Source: Pyrocephalus nanus (Eukaryota > Chordata > Aves > Passeriformes > Tyrannidae). Taken from it: a DNA stretch of 64,000 nt. Every line of letters begins with the position of its first letter. The first letter of the stretch is position 1. Below are positions 37,651 to 51,761 of the stretch, in pieces. Location: positions 14,016,001 through 14,080,000 of the forward strand of contig CM076268.1 of the NCBI GenBank assembly GCA_038380795.1, in the 5' to 3' direction. A program made the position numbers and the translations under genes. The notes beneath the pieces were generated by a model that saw only the letters and a list, made by a program, of their open reading frames with translations, was not told the origin of the DNA and searched no databases.

Positions 37651-40310
37651 CTGAAAGGAGAAGACAGTTAACAGTGCTAGCACAGAACTGGCAATTTTCT
37701 AATTTTAAACAGGAAAAAAAAAAAAATCTGCTTTGGCAAGATGGAAGTCCAGGAATCACATCAAAACAAAGGTCTTCTTCGAGACGACCTGTGATCCAGG
37801 GCAGATATTCCCTTCAAAGCCCACCTAAGAAACATAAGGAGCATGGAAGTGGTGAATAGAAAAAAAATAATAACTCTGAGACAAGAAGCAGAGGGGATAG
37901 AAGAACCCAGGTCTTGCTTTCATCACCACATATACCATTCATTTCCCCCAGAAACAGGGCAGTGACCCACGTCTAGAATAACTAGTATTCCACATTCTGT
38001 TGTCCTCCAGCTCCCATTTATGCAAGATTCCATCTGAGCTGGACTACATCCTGCAGATTAAACTCTCTCCAGCAATAATGGATTCTTTACATCTCCATTT
38101 ATCCAGAATTGTGGAGAGGAATTACACACTAGCCTAGGAAAAAACACTCCCTGTAGGAACAAGGGTGCTGTTCTGTTGCACAGATGGTCTCTGACAGACT
38201 TAAGAGCAGATCTGAAAACATTCTGCAACAGGAGGAACTTCTAGGGAATCTAATTCTTTTCTGCCAGAGTACCAAAAATATTTATTTAGGTCAAAACACA
38301 TAGTGGTTTCTCTGGTGGTAGTTACCTGCACATCTCTTGGTATGCATCAAAACAATAACAGATCTTGTAGCAGATTAATTTCCATATCGCCTGAATAAAA
38401 GGGAATTTTCCATGAAGTTGTACATACAGGGTTTTCAGGAAATTAGATCCCACAAGAAGGGATCACCATCAACTTGGAAGTGACAGAACAGCTCATGATC
38501 TGAATTTAGGATCATCTAGAAACATGGATGCTACGAGTGAATCCATAAGCACAGTGGCTGCATACTCATGCCTAAAATTGCAGTACAGAAGCTTCCAGTC
38601 CTGCAGATCTGGATAACATTCAGTTTCAAAACAAGAAAAAAAACCCCAAGTCAATCAGATTCCACCTCCACTCCCAAAATAGAAAGTTTCAACCACATTA
38701 ACAGAAAACTAAAGGACAGAGTAGCTTCCTCATCTGTGCTAACAAATGCCCCAAGGTCAGGGTCATTGTAGTCCCAGAGATGGGCTGACAAGCAAAAGGA
38801 AGCTCTCAGAACACCTGATGGCTTTCATCAGCTTGAGACAGTGCTACCTTCTCACTTCTTAGTCTACCATTACCGTCATCTGCAGAAAAAAGATGTCAGC
38901 TCTGCATAACATTATTCTGCCAAACAGGAGGTACTGTATTTGAACATCTGAAGTAATGTATTCAGAGAGGGTTTTCATTCAGGTATCTCCAACAGTAATT
39001 CAAAGGGGTTTCCCTCCCAGGTAGCAGGATGGAAAACATTCATGAGACAAATTGTTTCAACGGGTTAGGTGTGCCTTTTGCAACCCAACTGAGGAAGTAT
39101 TTGAGTGTGTTATACTATTCCACTTGCCTTCAGCTTCCACAGGGGATGGGTTTGAAAAAATCTTAACAGCTAAAATTCTTGGGAGTAAGAAATGGGTTAG
39201 CAAAAATCTTGTGCACTTAGAGGGTACAAAAATGGCCAAGTGATCTCTTATGTAATGGCTGAAAACTGCAGGAAATTTATACAAAAGAGCAGTTCATTTT
39301 TGCTTGCAGTTACAGGGGGTATGCAGCTACTTTTATATGGGTGAGGAATGGTTCTCCCCCATGTCAGAAGAGTGCTGTGGCCAACTGTCTGTCCTTTAAC
39401 TCCCCTTATTTGCTTATATTAACTCCTACTGTTCATTGATTGATCGCACTGAGAAGGAAGTACAGGATGAATGGAAGAAAGGTCCTTCTAGAATAAAGCA
39501 AACAAAGAACACAGCTATATTCCTTTTCTTCATAGCTTCAAGTATGCAGAAACTACATCAGTGCTGCTGCAGCTACCCTGGGCTGCAGGCTCCTGTGTAT
39601 ACACTGCCTGATTATGCCTCCATGCATTCCCTGCTCTTCTTTGTTCCTCTTTTCCCTGCTGGGTGTCACTTGGTAGCATTCCAGCATGTCTCTCTCTTTT
39701 GAAGGGTGGCAGCTTCTCCCTGTTTTGCCAGTGGGCACATTCTTCAGTCCACTGATTCACTTGTCACTGCAAGCAGGTTTGTGAGGGCTGTTTTCTTGGT
39801 TCTTTTGGCAATGAGTGCAGTAGATGTGATTTGCCTAGCACAGCAAGCTTTTTGCTGTAAGTTTCTCAAATTCTCTTCCAAATTCTTATTTGCATTGAGT
39901 GTTTCTCTGTACTGGCTGGCTTGGCAGCATGTACATGCCTTTTGACTTGAAACTGTCGAATATAGTAGAGGCAAACTACATGAAAATGCATGACATACCA
40001 CATACTCTCTTTTGACAACAAATTTATATTTCCAGACATGGTAAGTGACTGATACAGAGGCAAGGAAGGCAAAGACTCTGTTTCTATTTTTTTCTGACTT
40101 AAAAAAAAAAAATTATCCCTTTAGCAAGTTTATCCTTCTCTCAATTCCTCAATTCTTAATTTACCAAACATATCCTAGTATACAAAACATGTCCAGTCAG
40201 CAAGGCACACATCAGAAGCAGGTGGACTGAAAACACCTGACACAAACATCCCTCCTCCACCACCCTCAGTTCCAGTCAGCAGCAGTCCTGACGAGTCAGG
40301 AGGTACTCAC
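37651..40310 (-). other. ARMH3: ARMH3 intron between exons G and H
   Basis: A 2,660-bp phase 1 intron. It contains short A runs (about 37718-37730 and 40100-40110) and otherwise nothing I recognise. Part of it, about 39050-39960, is relatively poor in stops on both strands, giving several overlapping open frames of 60-88 codons, but none shows a domain, a family match or convincing splice sites. Confidence 0.75.
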
Positions 40311-40437
40311 CCATGGAATAAAGGTTGTCAAAATTCTGATGCATCCGAATGATTTCATAATACAGCTCATCATAGCTGCTGGGAGTGGGGAGGAAGGTGT
40401 CTCCATAAGTGATGAACATGTTGAACAGGTTCACAAC
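40311..40437 (-). CDS. ARMH3: ARMH3 coding exon G (about residues 527-568)
   Basis: At 127 bp this is the longest exon in the window. It encodes 42 residues that begin [20 protein letters not shown], include [15 protein letters not shown] and end NFDNLYSM, plus the first base of a Val codon. The acceptor ends TTGTATAG and the donor is ATGG|GTGAGT. The upstream intron is phase 0 and the downstream intron phase 1. The [19 protein letters not shown] block is the most distinctive ARMH3 signature seen and was the main basis for naming the gene. Against remembered human sequence I see Ile to Val near the start and Ser to Asn in the RMHQ-FDN segment. Confidence 0.97.
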
Positions 40438-40950
40438 CTATACAAGTGAAAAGAAGTTACAAGAATATTTAGCCCAAATCTATTCTGCAACAGAAACAAT
40501 ACAAACTATGTCCCAAACCTTCAAAGAAATAGCTCACAATTGCAGCAGACAATATTACACTACTTCATTGCTTTATCTATTATTTTCCTTATAGTAGAGA
40601 CAGACAAGAATCTTAAATACTATTTTATCTGGGGCTAGAAAAACATGTTTCTATTTTGCATGCAAAGGGACACAGAAGAAGAAACAATACTGACAAATCT
40701 GGAAAATTAAATTAGGCCTTTCCTCACAGACTTCTTTATTTCAATAAGCAGACCCTACACTGAGTCCAAGCACTGCCCTTTCCAAACACCTAGTGAAACC
40801 AAACACAATGATACCCCTCTGCTTTGTGGCCTTCTCATATCTCCTTAACAGACCAGAAATCCTTTCTGGAATCCTTTCAGGATTACAGTTCTTTCTTAAA
40901 ATTCATTCACTATTAAGTTGTTAAAAATAAGAGGATTTGTGTGTACTCAC
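40438..40950 (-). other. ARMH3: ARMH3 intron between exons F and G
   Basis: At 513 bp this is the shortest intron in the window, phase 0, bounded by ATG|GTGAGT and TTGTATAG. It is AT-rich and I see no repeat or other feature in it. Confidence 0.85.
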
Positions 40951-41033
40951 CATAAGAGCAAGGGTGAAGATGTTGTGCTTGGCCAGCAACACAGTCTCAT
41001 TAGACATGAGGAACTTTAACAAGTTGATCAAAG
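40951..41033 (-). CDS. ARMH3: ARMH3 coding exon F (about residues 499-526)
   Basis: An 83-bp exon starting with the last two bases of the Ala codon, then [20 protein letters not shown] and IFTLALM. The acceptor ends CTCCTAG, a TAG acceptor with a modest pyrimidine tract; the donor is ATG|GTGAGT. The upstream intron is phase 1 and the downstream intron phase 0. The peptide looks like two helices, LINLLKFLM and the [11 protein letters not shown] segment, joined by SNETVLL, as expected of a HEAT/armadillo-like repeat. It sits only 513 bp upstream of exon G, the shortest intron in the window. It was found from the family peptide because the surrounding open frame is short. Confidence 0.95.
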
Positions 41034-41539
41034 CTAGGAGAAAATAAGTATTTTTAAAATAATATAAAAAACAAAGCCATTTTCTACAAGTCATTTAAAT
41101 ACAGATGCATTTACATTATCAGGTGTAAACTAGCCTAAATGCCAGCTGCAGAAATTATCCTCAGAATTTATAAGAAATTACCAATTTACATGTAGGGGTT
41201 GGCAGTGGTTTTTGTGGCTAAAATACGCTGCTGGACAGTTAAGTGACATCTATTTTACCACCCCACTTTTATTCTATTTCACTGACTTCCCAATCAAATC
41301 TTCTCATGCTCAAGCTAAGTCTCTTGTTAGCTTAGTTCATGGAGCTTTTTCTATCTGCTAGATCTTGGAGTGAGTTTTCAGGCTGGAGAATCAGACTGTC
41401 TCGCTTCTGTTTCATATATCACCAACATGATGTATGCATAGTCAGCCCCAAACTGTCACTCTTGTTGATACATAGAGTTTTAAAAAAAAAGTAACAAAAA
41501 CCCCACAGCACAGCTTTTCTGTAGCTCTGTGTCAATGCT

Positions 41540-41800
41540 GCTGCACTGGTAAAAGAAGAATGTAGTACTTTATTGTGTCAGTTATCTGGGGCTGGGCGAT
41601 AAAGACTACAGAACTGGTTCACACTCGTCTTAAATAATGAAACAACAAAAGCCCCTGCTGTAACCACCCAACAGCAGTTAGTAAGAGTGATAATTAACAA
41701 AGAGGTTCGCTGAAAATGCTTTAATCAAACCGACTTTACAATAAACAATTGCATTCCACGTGCTTGAATAAAGCGCAAAGTTCTTTATCTTGTTTTTTCT
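41540..41800. promoter_or_regulatory. Candidate conserved non-coding element
   Basis: Contains TAATTA (41691-41696), two ACAAT SOX-type cores (41738-41742 and 41745-41749), a palindromic E-box CACGTG (41757-41762) and GATAA motifs within about 200 bp, with several CpGs. It lies about 500 bp upstream of exon F in the transcript. Inferred only. Confidence 0.27.
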
Positions 41801-44272
41801 AGCTGAAATTCTTAGAAGAGAAAACTATTTTCTTCTGCATTATAGCTGCTCAGGACTGAAAGCTGATGCCTGCCTAGAGCACGTTTTTAATGTACTCTCT
41901 ACTCTGAAGTCAAGAGATTTCAAGACTTTAAACCTCTGACTTTAGATGTCCTGCAAATTCAAGATGGAGTGTTATGCACACTTCTTAAAAAAAGTTCTTT
42001 ATTATCTACTAATTGGTAGCTGCATCTAGCAGAATAACACCAGGCATTACTCCAATTGTTTATAGGCATGAGTAGAATTTGTTAATCTCTTTTTCCCCCC
42101 ACCATTACACAAGTGTCACACGCTACCCAATTCTGGTTTAGGGAAAACTCCACAGCAAATGCAGAACAGACCATTCCTTTCAGCCCACAGGTACAGGCTG
42201 TGTAAGAGAAGAAGAACACACACAGGAAACAGGAATGAGGTAAGGACAAAATTTAGATACCCATCCCCTTCAAGATTAGAAATTATTCATAAAAGGTAAA
42301 ACCAAAAAAAACTACTATAAAGACAGATGTGAAGAGAGTGGTCAGATCTTGAATTAAACAAAATTGTCAGATTCTGAATGTAGTCCTGCAACCTCTAATT
42401 TCCAATATTAGAAGTTTACCGCAAGTATCAAAAGTTTATATACGCCCCCCAAAACAGAAGCCTACAGCTCCAGGGTGGGTATTTTACTCATCACAGACAG
42501 AAGCTATTTCAGTTTAATCTACCAACGAGTTGGCTGATGCTGAACTGCAAACCAGAGTGAACAAAGTTCTCTGCAAACTCCAGACATGCAAATGATTTAT
42601 CTTTCAAAGCTATTCCAGGATTTAACCACCAGCAATAACATCTCTCCCTTCCATGACAGCGGTCCACCTCACGAAGCAGATATATTAACACTCATTCAAT
42701 CCAGCCACAGAACTCCACATACCATTATCACCTCATCATCAGACAAACTTCTGAGACCAAAAGCAGAAACCAGATTCCACAATAAACCATCTCTGGAAAT
42801 AACTCCTGTCAGTTATTTTTCTGTAAACCAGCTTTTTCAAAACAAAGAAGTAGCAGGTACAGACAGGCTCTCCACCAGAGCAGAGATCCAGCTAAAAACA
42901 GGTTGCCAAGGTAACCAAGCCTCCACAGCAAAAAAGTAGAGTCTCCTGCAGTCAGTGCCTTGGACTGCAGACAGCTGCCCTGCATCTCTGTCACAGCAGC
43001 TCATCAGCCATCTCCCCATTTCATAGTTACAGGCATGACTTGACCTCTTTCCTGGCCACGCAAGCCCACACGGCCACAGCTTGTGACCAGGTGGTGCTGT
43101 TCAACAAACAGCACCTTGGGCTTCTGGAAGCAAAGTAGCAGAGCTCTGGATTTCCCGTAACAAGTGGTGTGAAGTCTTTTGTTCATTTCTTTGCCTCTTG
43201 CTCTCCCAACAGAGCCCTGCTGAACAGCCTTTGTAGCAGGTGATTGCACAGCATGACGAGAAGCCACTGAACATCCAAACACAGTGAACATGAAAGACGC
43301 CCTTGGATAGACACTGTTTTTAAAAGAACAAGTGTATTTGGCTAGAGCACAACCACTCACCAAACAACAAGCACCCTACAATTGCCTGCTGCAGTATTTC
43401 TGAAGAACTTGCACTGCTCTATATTGGTGACAACACTCGAAGAACTTGCTCTGTTCTACCCCAACACCAGCTCCTACGTTGGTCCCAGCTGTTGAGAAGA
43501 ATTTGCTTATGTTTCATTTAACTGTTCTAGTTAGAAAGAAGACAAGAGATTACCACTGCTTGAAATAAATCTTTATACCTGAACTGCACTGCATCATAGC
43601 TCACTACTCACAGCTCATCTGTGCTGGTCCTTCCCTAAGAACTAGGAAGGAGAGGGTTGTGCTTCACGTGAAGAGGAAACAGTGCTGCACTCAGAGCCTG
43701 GCAAGAAGAACTAACCCACCAGGTTTACAGGCACTGCATGCACTACACAGATAAATTTATCCAACTGTTTGGAAACCACACATTCCTAAAAAAGTTGCAG
43801 TGTTCCTAATTAGGATATGCACTACATGGATACTAAAAGAGCAACCAATCTTTTTCCACACTAGCACATTCTGCAGCAGCCTGTGCTCAAGTGGCTCTAA
43901 GGAACAGGATCACTGTGGAACATGAAACCTTAAATCTCTTTCCTATGTCTCTGTAGTTTGCTTGTAAGGCAGACTGTGCTGAAAATGAGGACAGCTATGC
44001 CCCGGAGTTTTCAGGATTAACAACTTTTAGATTCAGCTTCATGTGCCCAATGCATTTCAGCAACAATTACACACACAAAATAAACTTTTAGAGGAAATGT
44101 CCAACTGGCTGAACACCCCTCTGCCCTTGAGCTCCAACAGGGCACTGATGCTACTATTCCTGAACAACCTGAAGCCAAACCAGATGTGTCACTTTTTCAC
44201 TGCTGCAATCAACTGTTTGCCTCTCATAGCCCATCTGCAGGCTGCCCTCTCACAGCAGCCAGGAAATTATCC

Positions 44273-44284
44273 TTTTTTTTTTTT
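44273..44284. repeat. T12 homopolymer
   Basis: Twelve T residues, continuing as a pyrimidine-rich stretch to about 44290. Confidence 0.9.
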
Positions 44285-45959
44285 CTTTCCACAACAGAGG
44301 AGCCATTCAGTCTCTCAGCTGCACAGCAGCTGACAGCACTGTGACCCTTGCTTGGGCCCAGCCACCTTAGCCCAAATTGTGCTCCAAGATTTAACAGTGA
44401 TGGATAGTTTGGGCATGAGATCTATTTCAATATGAACTGGAAAAGAGCACCATTTTTATAATAGCCTCTAGAGCCTTTTTTTTCTTCCCCTTAAAGATAC
44501 CTGTCTTTGGCATCCCTTGGCGGGACCCCAGCACATTCACTGTGGTGAGTCTTGAAACATCCATAATTTCACAACACAACACTGTCACTAGAACTTCTTC
44601 AGCAACAAAAGCAGGAAGCTTTATGTAAACTAAACAAGCAGCCACCAGTATTTTCATGCAAGCTCCTCAGTTTAAGCACACTGACTATGCTTCTTAAATC
44701 AATAAGAAGAGAGCACAGCTTTGAACACCTATATTTATAGCCTCGAAACCAAGCAGAAAAGCATGCTGAGTGGACACAGAGTCATATGATTGGCTGTATG
44801 TGAAAGTAGTGTAAAGCACAGGTTGTTTTTTAGGCAATTTTCTCTCCTAAGGATTATTATAGCCAAAGGATGAAAAGTGACATCACCAGCTTTTACAGAT
44901 ACTCTCCCTGCTTTTTAAATTGAAGTGACTGCAGAGAAAAAGGCTCTTAGCTCCTCCACTGCACAGCTGCTTTTGAAGACAGACACTTTCCCTTATCAGC
45001 TCTTGTGGCCGGTCTGTCTGCCAAGGAGCAGCAGTACTCCTGCTCAGTGATTTGCTGCCCTTCTTCAAGCAAATCCTCAGTGAGAAGACTGTGGGCAGCC
45101 AGAATCTCCTCTTCTACCAGAAAGGAGGTAATTCCTGTTATGGACAGATGCCCTTCACTCACTCCTTCCCCTATTCCTGTTCCCACAGCAGACTTACCTT
45201 CTCTCCCTGTAAATCTTGTTTCAAACAGAAGTATATTCAGCCCCAGACAAATTGGCATTCATGCAAAGTTTTTGTTTAATTTAGTGTCTCAGTATTCACT
45301 CTTTGGATCATGTGTAATGTAAAAAGGAAAAAAAGAAGTAGTAGTACCATCCCTTGGGCAAGTCAGAATGTAGCACAGATTCTGCCAGGAGCATCAGAAA
45401 GGCTCTGATGTGTTACTGCACAACGGAGCAGAAGAGAACAGCCCTGAGACACACATCAATGAGAGCTTGGGTGGGTTCAGTATGGAGGCCTCTGTCACCG
45501 CATCTGCTGCGCTTACAGGTCAAAACTCTTCTAATGGTGCATATAATGGCCCTCAACAAAGGAACAAAGGAGAAAAAAGAGAGATGCGAGGGTTCCTCAG
45601 CTGCAGTGTAACATCCATTAACAAGATCCTGTGCTCTACTAAAATCCTAAAGATTTCTACCCTTCAACTCTCAGGGCACACTGGGAAGAACAGTGATTTT
45701 CCCATTCTCTCCAGAAATTACCATTGTACCAGCAGTATATTCAGTGTCCTCCTTTATGTGTCTCAACACCTTTAGGAGGATCTCTACCCACATGTCACTA
45801 AAATAATGACGTCTGGGCAATACTTCCATGTCTAAGAGAAATCATCTGCCTACAAGTTCCTCAGCAGCACAGTAATCACCCTGGACCTCCCATAGCCAGC
45901 CTGTTCACATATACATACTCTGAAGGCAAGGTCCGTTCCACTCACTGTAGTACATGGTA

Positions 45960-46130
45960 AGCCAGATCTGCTATGGCTTAGCACACCAGACTGGAACTGA
46001 GAAGAAAGTGGATTCAACTCTTCAGGAAGCAGCGCTGGTCTTTCTGTGCTTCAATTCCTCCAACATAAAAGAGAAAACCGGACTACTCTACCTGCCAACA
46101 GCACTGGAAACGTCAATAGAGCAACAAGAA
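45960..46130 (+). mobile_element. Possible ancient MIR/CORE-type SINE relic
   Basis: The stretch contains, in the right order, a tRNA-like part (CACACCAGACTGGAACTGAG, then GTGGATTCAACTC) and a downstream part (TTTCTGTGCTTCAATTCCTC, then ACATAAAA) resembling the MIR core and the region after it. The match is by eye and divergence is high. Confidence 0.35.
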
Positions 46131-49100
46131 GAGCCCTGGCTGTACCTGGCCAGATGAAAGGCCCACCTATGTACAGTGCTCTCTAACTGGTTAACATCAA
46201 ATCCCTGTTGAGAAGTAATAGGCCAAACAATGCTTTCTCATAATGCTCTTCCAGATTCCAAAATACAGCATGATTTCCTTACATGAGGGAGACTACAGTG
46301 CAGAACATGGAAATAACAGATTCTCACAACAGACCAGTCCACTCGCATTCTAGACTGGAAGTCACAAGGGCTAAGCTAGGATAACAATATAGCCCAATAT
46401 GCAGCTGTGAGGAGAAGAAAGCCCAGACCAGACTAATCACCTGTAGTAAATGCTGTAACTGAAAGGCAATTCAGAACTAGGGCAACAAAAGGCTCAAATG
46501 CAACATTCTGAGATGACCAGAGTGTTAAAAGGTGCAGATCTGGCCACCTTCAGCACTGGCAGGCACTCAGCAGAACAGTGATCTAAACAAATTCAGCAGG
46601 AGATGAGTATCTACAGATTGGGTTTGACAGGAAAGAACCAACAGAGGTAGTTTCCAGATAGAGCTGTAGGAATAGGAAGCGTGTCCAAGGAATAGTTACA
46701 TTGCTGTTACAAACTAATGCACCAGAACTCCCTGAGGCACAAACTATCCCAGCATTCTTGGACAAGTGAACCAATTACTCACTGACAGCACTTGCAGCTT
46801 CCTGTCAATCAGCCACAGTGCTAGGAAACAAGACTTGCTCCAGTGCTGCAGTCCTCACTCAGAGGAACAGGGGAAGCAGTGAAAGCTCTGTCAACATCAC
46901 CAGTCAACATGCTTCAGCTCCTTCCCTCTGCTCTGATCAGGAGGGAGCACCCAGCTCCCCCCTGTAACAATTACTGGCTGGACACTCTAATCACAGCCAT
47001 GCTGCCCCCCTGCTTGCTGCCACAGGCACTGCCAGGTTCCTCCTCCAGGCCACCACGGCTCTGTGGCAGAAAGCAGCTGGCTACTGGCAGGCTCCCCATC
47101 AACAGCACCAGCATTCTGCAGCTGTTCCCTCTTCTCCCCATGACTCTCAGGGTACAGGCATGGAAGCAGCCTGTTTTCTAAATGAGAATCAACAGCTTGC
47201 CAGAGGGCTGGAGCACATGCTGGCATAACCCACTGCTCCCAGGATCAGTCAAGCAGGCCACTTCACTTCCAACCCTTTACTTTCTTTCTATAGCCCCCAT
47301 CCCCGGTACTCGCTGTTCCCACCTAAATGGAGCCAACAGTGTGAAAATTGCAAGCTTAATGGAAATGCTGATTGCTGATGCCAGAGCAATGCTGCTTGAT
47401 GGCAATCCAGCAAGCAGTAAGAAAGAACACAAATTTTCCAACTTAAGCTAAAGCTCAGATGAACAATATGCTTTTTTCCTTAAAAATAAAAAATAAAAAA
47501 GCACACACCCACAAGCTTCATTCCTCTTTAGAGAAAAGGGAAGTACTGAGCTCAGTTCTGTTTTGCCTGACAGTGTAGGTTCACACTGTTAATTAAACAG
47601 TAGTCTTGGGAGTTAAGGTTGCACATTTTTGCACAGGGTTTTTAAACAGAAAATGAGGAGAATCTGGAGAAAAAGCAGAAACATTGTGTGAGAACATGAA
47701 AAGATAGCAAGGTAAGGAAGCCAGGAGTGCTGCTGTTTGAAAACAAAAAGGGGGCAGGGATAAATCACTGCATTCTGAATGCTGCAACCCTTCTGTGCAG
47801 ACAAAGAAAGGGCTGTGAACAGCTGACTGTAACACTTTATCATCAATGGGACCGTTTCCCAGGAGAAATTTTCACACTATCTCCTACGATCTCCAAACTG
47901 TTAGGGATTCACAATCAAATTCTCCAGTGTTCGCTAACTTTATTTAAAAAGTAATTTGCAGGACAGAGCAATATATCTGGATGAGACCTGCCAGGCTGAG
48001 GCAGGATGACCAAAAGCTTGCTAGACTTTTGTCCATGCAAAGGACTAAATTCCCTTTGTGTTCATCTGAGCAAGCCTCTGTGGATAAATTCCCATCCTCA
48101 TCTCACCAGGTGACCAATAACAGCCACAAATTCTTGTATTATTCTTTTTCCTTTCATTGTCTACCGGGGCAAAATTCTTGATTATCAGTATTAAAATATG
48201 TTAAAGGTAACTAGAATTAAGTAATAGAACACTAAGATTTAGGTAAAAAAAGATACTTCCTAAGAATGATCCATGCAGGGAATTTAGAACATCCTCTTCT
48301 ACAAGAAAGCCACTGAGGTTTTGCATTTCTTACACAATTCTCTTTAGGAGATTTATATCGGGACATTTCACCAAGTGTCTGTGTGCTCTTACCACAAAAA
48401 TATTCTAGCTTTGGGCTGAAGGGGAAATGTGGAAAGGTTAACATGAAATTGACCCACCAGGTGAGAATGGCAGCAGAAGACTACAAGAAGATATTTGCAG
48501 TCTTCCTTCCAACCTTCACATATGCTTCTGCCTGCAAGTGGGCTTTGTAAGATGGGACTGGGGTTTTCTGGGGCAACATGGGAGTGCTGCCAGGAGTACA
48601 AATTAAATAAATCAACAGTTGCACCAATCTTGAACCAACCTTGTGCCAACACGTCCCAAGCATCAGCACTCCGATGGGTAAAGAAAAGCCTCTAAGGGTT
48701 GCTAATTCCCACCACATATTCCAAGGCACATAACAGTTACGGCCTTTAGTTTGTGTGAGAAACTATATTCTTTCCAACAGGTTTTCAGAATTAATCCACA
48801 TCCTCAGAAACTTCACTAAAGCCAACAAGAACAAGTGTTTGTAAACCTGCTGGGCTTCCTACTAAACAGATGGTCAATATTATCTATTTTCTTTCAGTTC
48901 CAAAGACAAGGAAGAGGATATAAAGCTTGCTGGTCACCCATCTACAAGTAAAAGAGAGGTAAGCTGCCATAGACAAGGGCATTGCATAAAATGCTTCTTA
49001 ATCACAATTTTTGTACTGATCTACTGAGGCACTTAAAAAACAAATGCTAATTCAAAAACTTCAACTTAATGATCCAGTTCATCAGAATACTAAAAGATCT

Positions 49101-51740
49101 CGCTGTTTTTTGCAATCCTGGAGGTAAGCATCTCTTCCCTCAGGGTGCTAATGAGACCTGTGAAGTCATGTCTAGTCCTTCTTGACACAGAAAGAAGCCA
49201 TAAACATGTCTGAAACTGTCAAAACATCGTTCTGAGAAGAAAACATCCTTTCCTCTTTCAAGCATCCCATACATTATAGATACCCAGGATACACAACTAA
49301 GCTAGATGCTAGCACTCATTCCTAATTTTCCTAAACCAAAGAATGGTCCCAGCAAGTCATTCAAATAAGAGAACAGAAAAAGGATATTAGTTCCATCCCT
49401 GAAAGTTAAAAGTGATGAGCAGCTCCCTTTTTGTATCATGCAATTATTTCTAACATAAAGTTTCTATCCAGTAACACCTGCCAGCCTCCCTAATGCTCTA
49501 ATCCCAGATTTCACCCTATCCAGATCCTACTCAGGGTCTCCCATTCCTCCTAACACACTATAACCTCCCTTCCACCTTAGACTCTCCATCCTCCCAGGTC
49601 GAGATCCTTTCCACCTCTGAAGACCAACCCATTCCAATAACTCAGAACTCCCATTCTCCTTGCATCTTTAACCAACCTGAACACTATTCTTGCTTCTTCC
49701 TTCCTCAGTTCCTGGTGCTGCCACTACCTTTGGCATCAGCAGAGGGAGCCCATCCTTGCCACTTCAACCCCATCCCTCAGTCAGGTGGCACTAGAAAGAG
49801 CCAGCAACACCTTGTACTAAAGGGGCTCATGAGATCCCAAATCTCCAGCATGGCATATGACACATGGCTGGGAGCTCTCAGTCACGTGGAGATTCTGATG
49901 TGCCACTTTGAAAAGTTGGGCCAACCTCCCACTTCAAAAGGCATGGAGAAATGAGAGGGGGAGCACCAGGTAAAGCCTGAATTAGGCAGGATGTGCTGAC
50001 CTACAAAGACATTCAAACTCTAGCATTTGTTCCACAGTTCTCTTTACAGTTTACAAGCAGTGCAGTGAAGTCAGAATGCATTTCTGCGGGAAGGTATTTG
50101 AAAGGTCAAGTCTCACATATTTACTTCTTTCTCTTCCCAAAGTAGAGAGAGTTCTACTCTTCATGTAGAACCGTTTAACAGAGACAAACAGATGTTCTTT
50201 GTACTCACCCCAGATTTCATTTTATGAAAGCATTTTACACTTCACACACAAGCATCGTATTTCTTCTACCCTATTCCTACACATGATCTTTATTAGTTAC
50301 CTTTGAAGATGCTGTGCTGAAGAGACCATTCTCTTATGCTTCAACATCCTTCAAAGCTTAAGGACATTTCTTTCTTTGTTAGAACATTAGAGAATTCTTC
50401 ATTGCACAGAAATTAACACAGCAGCCTTATCTATACCATCAGCTGAGTCACGATGGCTTCCTCTGAACTGCAAAGACTTCACAAGCATGCAGAAGACAGC
50501 ACTGTTGAATCCTGAACCTTGGCAGCATTTTTTAAAGCCATGGAAGATACTCTGCAAGTTCGTAAGAAGGTCAAAATTTTTTTTTTAAGCCTTTTCCCTA
50601 AAATCTTTTAAGTCATTTGCTAATGATCAAGCTCTATGATCTTCCAAACTCTCACAGCATCCAGTGATCAAGCACCTTAGTAGTGAACTAGACTGTCTGG
50701 TGCATCAAGTATATGAATCCTGCCTCCACAAGAGCTGCAAGACAAGCTTCCCTTGCCAGGTAGCTGCTGCAGAATGTGACAGTGACAGCGGTATTAGAGA
50801 TGAAGGGGAGGCACATGACCTGATTTCCAGTTCAGCAACATAAATTAAGCAGACGTGATCAACAGTTTAGAACCAGAAATGTCATAGGTAACAACTACTA
50901 TCACTAATCAATATTGCTTTATTATTTCTGTGACTGAAAAGTGACTAAGCAATACCACTTTAAATATGCACTGCATAAGGGCAAGAGAGTTACATATACT
51001 CCAAGTGAATGTGTAGGGGAGGAGGTTCTACTCCCCCCAAAAAATTGCTTCTTTATTTTACAACGTTCAACAGAGGAACCTTTTACGTCTTTAGTATTCA
51101 CCCAAAAAGATTTTGAAAGCAATATTACCCTCACATTATAAATACAGAACCTGACAGAAAGATCTGAAGAATCTACAAAAAGGAAAAACAACAACAAAAA
51201 AAAGAGTAATTTTATCGAGTAGCATTGCAAAAGTCTGCTTTGGTAATTCTAAACTGAAAAAGAAGAAAAATTAACTTCTTGATAGTGCTTCTTGAAACAC
51301 CTTTATTAATAGTACATTCTGCACCTATCAAATTAACTAAGCTACAAGATAAGGAACTGTAACTCATGTTAAAATTATTTGGAAATTCATCTTCAATACT
51401 TACTAATGGCAAAGCCCACTTTTAATCCTACTTACCTATTTATTAGGGCAATTGAATGCAATTTCACTATTATTCATCATTATGTTTAAGATTTTTTTAT
51501 GCTCTATTCTTGCCATTATAAGTCTGTATTAGAATTGCTTTTCTGTTTCTTTAAACATGGGCTTTGCTTAAAGCAAACCATAGCAACTGCAAAGAAGTTA
51601 CCTGCACCCCCTAAGCTCAAAGTGAATTGCTCAAGCATTGCTAATTTTGAGGTGGGAGGAGTTGTAGAAATGAGGTCTTTTTATATAAAAAGCTTAAATG
51701 ACTCATGAAAACTCTTTTGGCATAGCTTATACATGCTTGA

Positions 51741-51761
51741 CAACAACAACAACATATATAT
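51741..51761. repeat. (CAA)4 and (AT)4 microsatellite
   Basis: Four CAA units followed by an alternating AT stretch. Confidence 0.9.
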
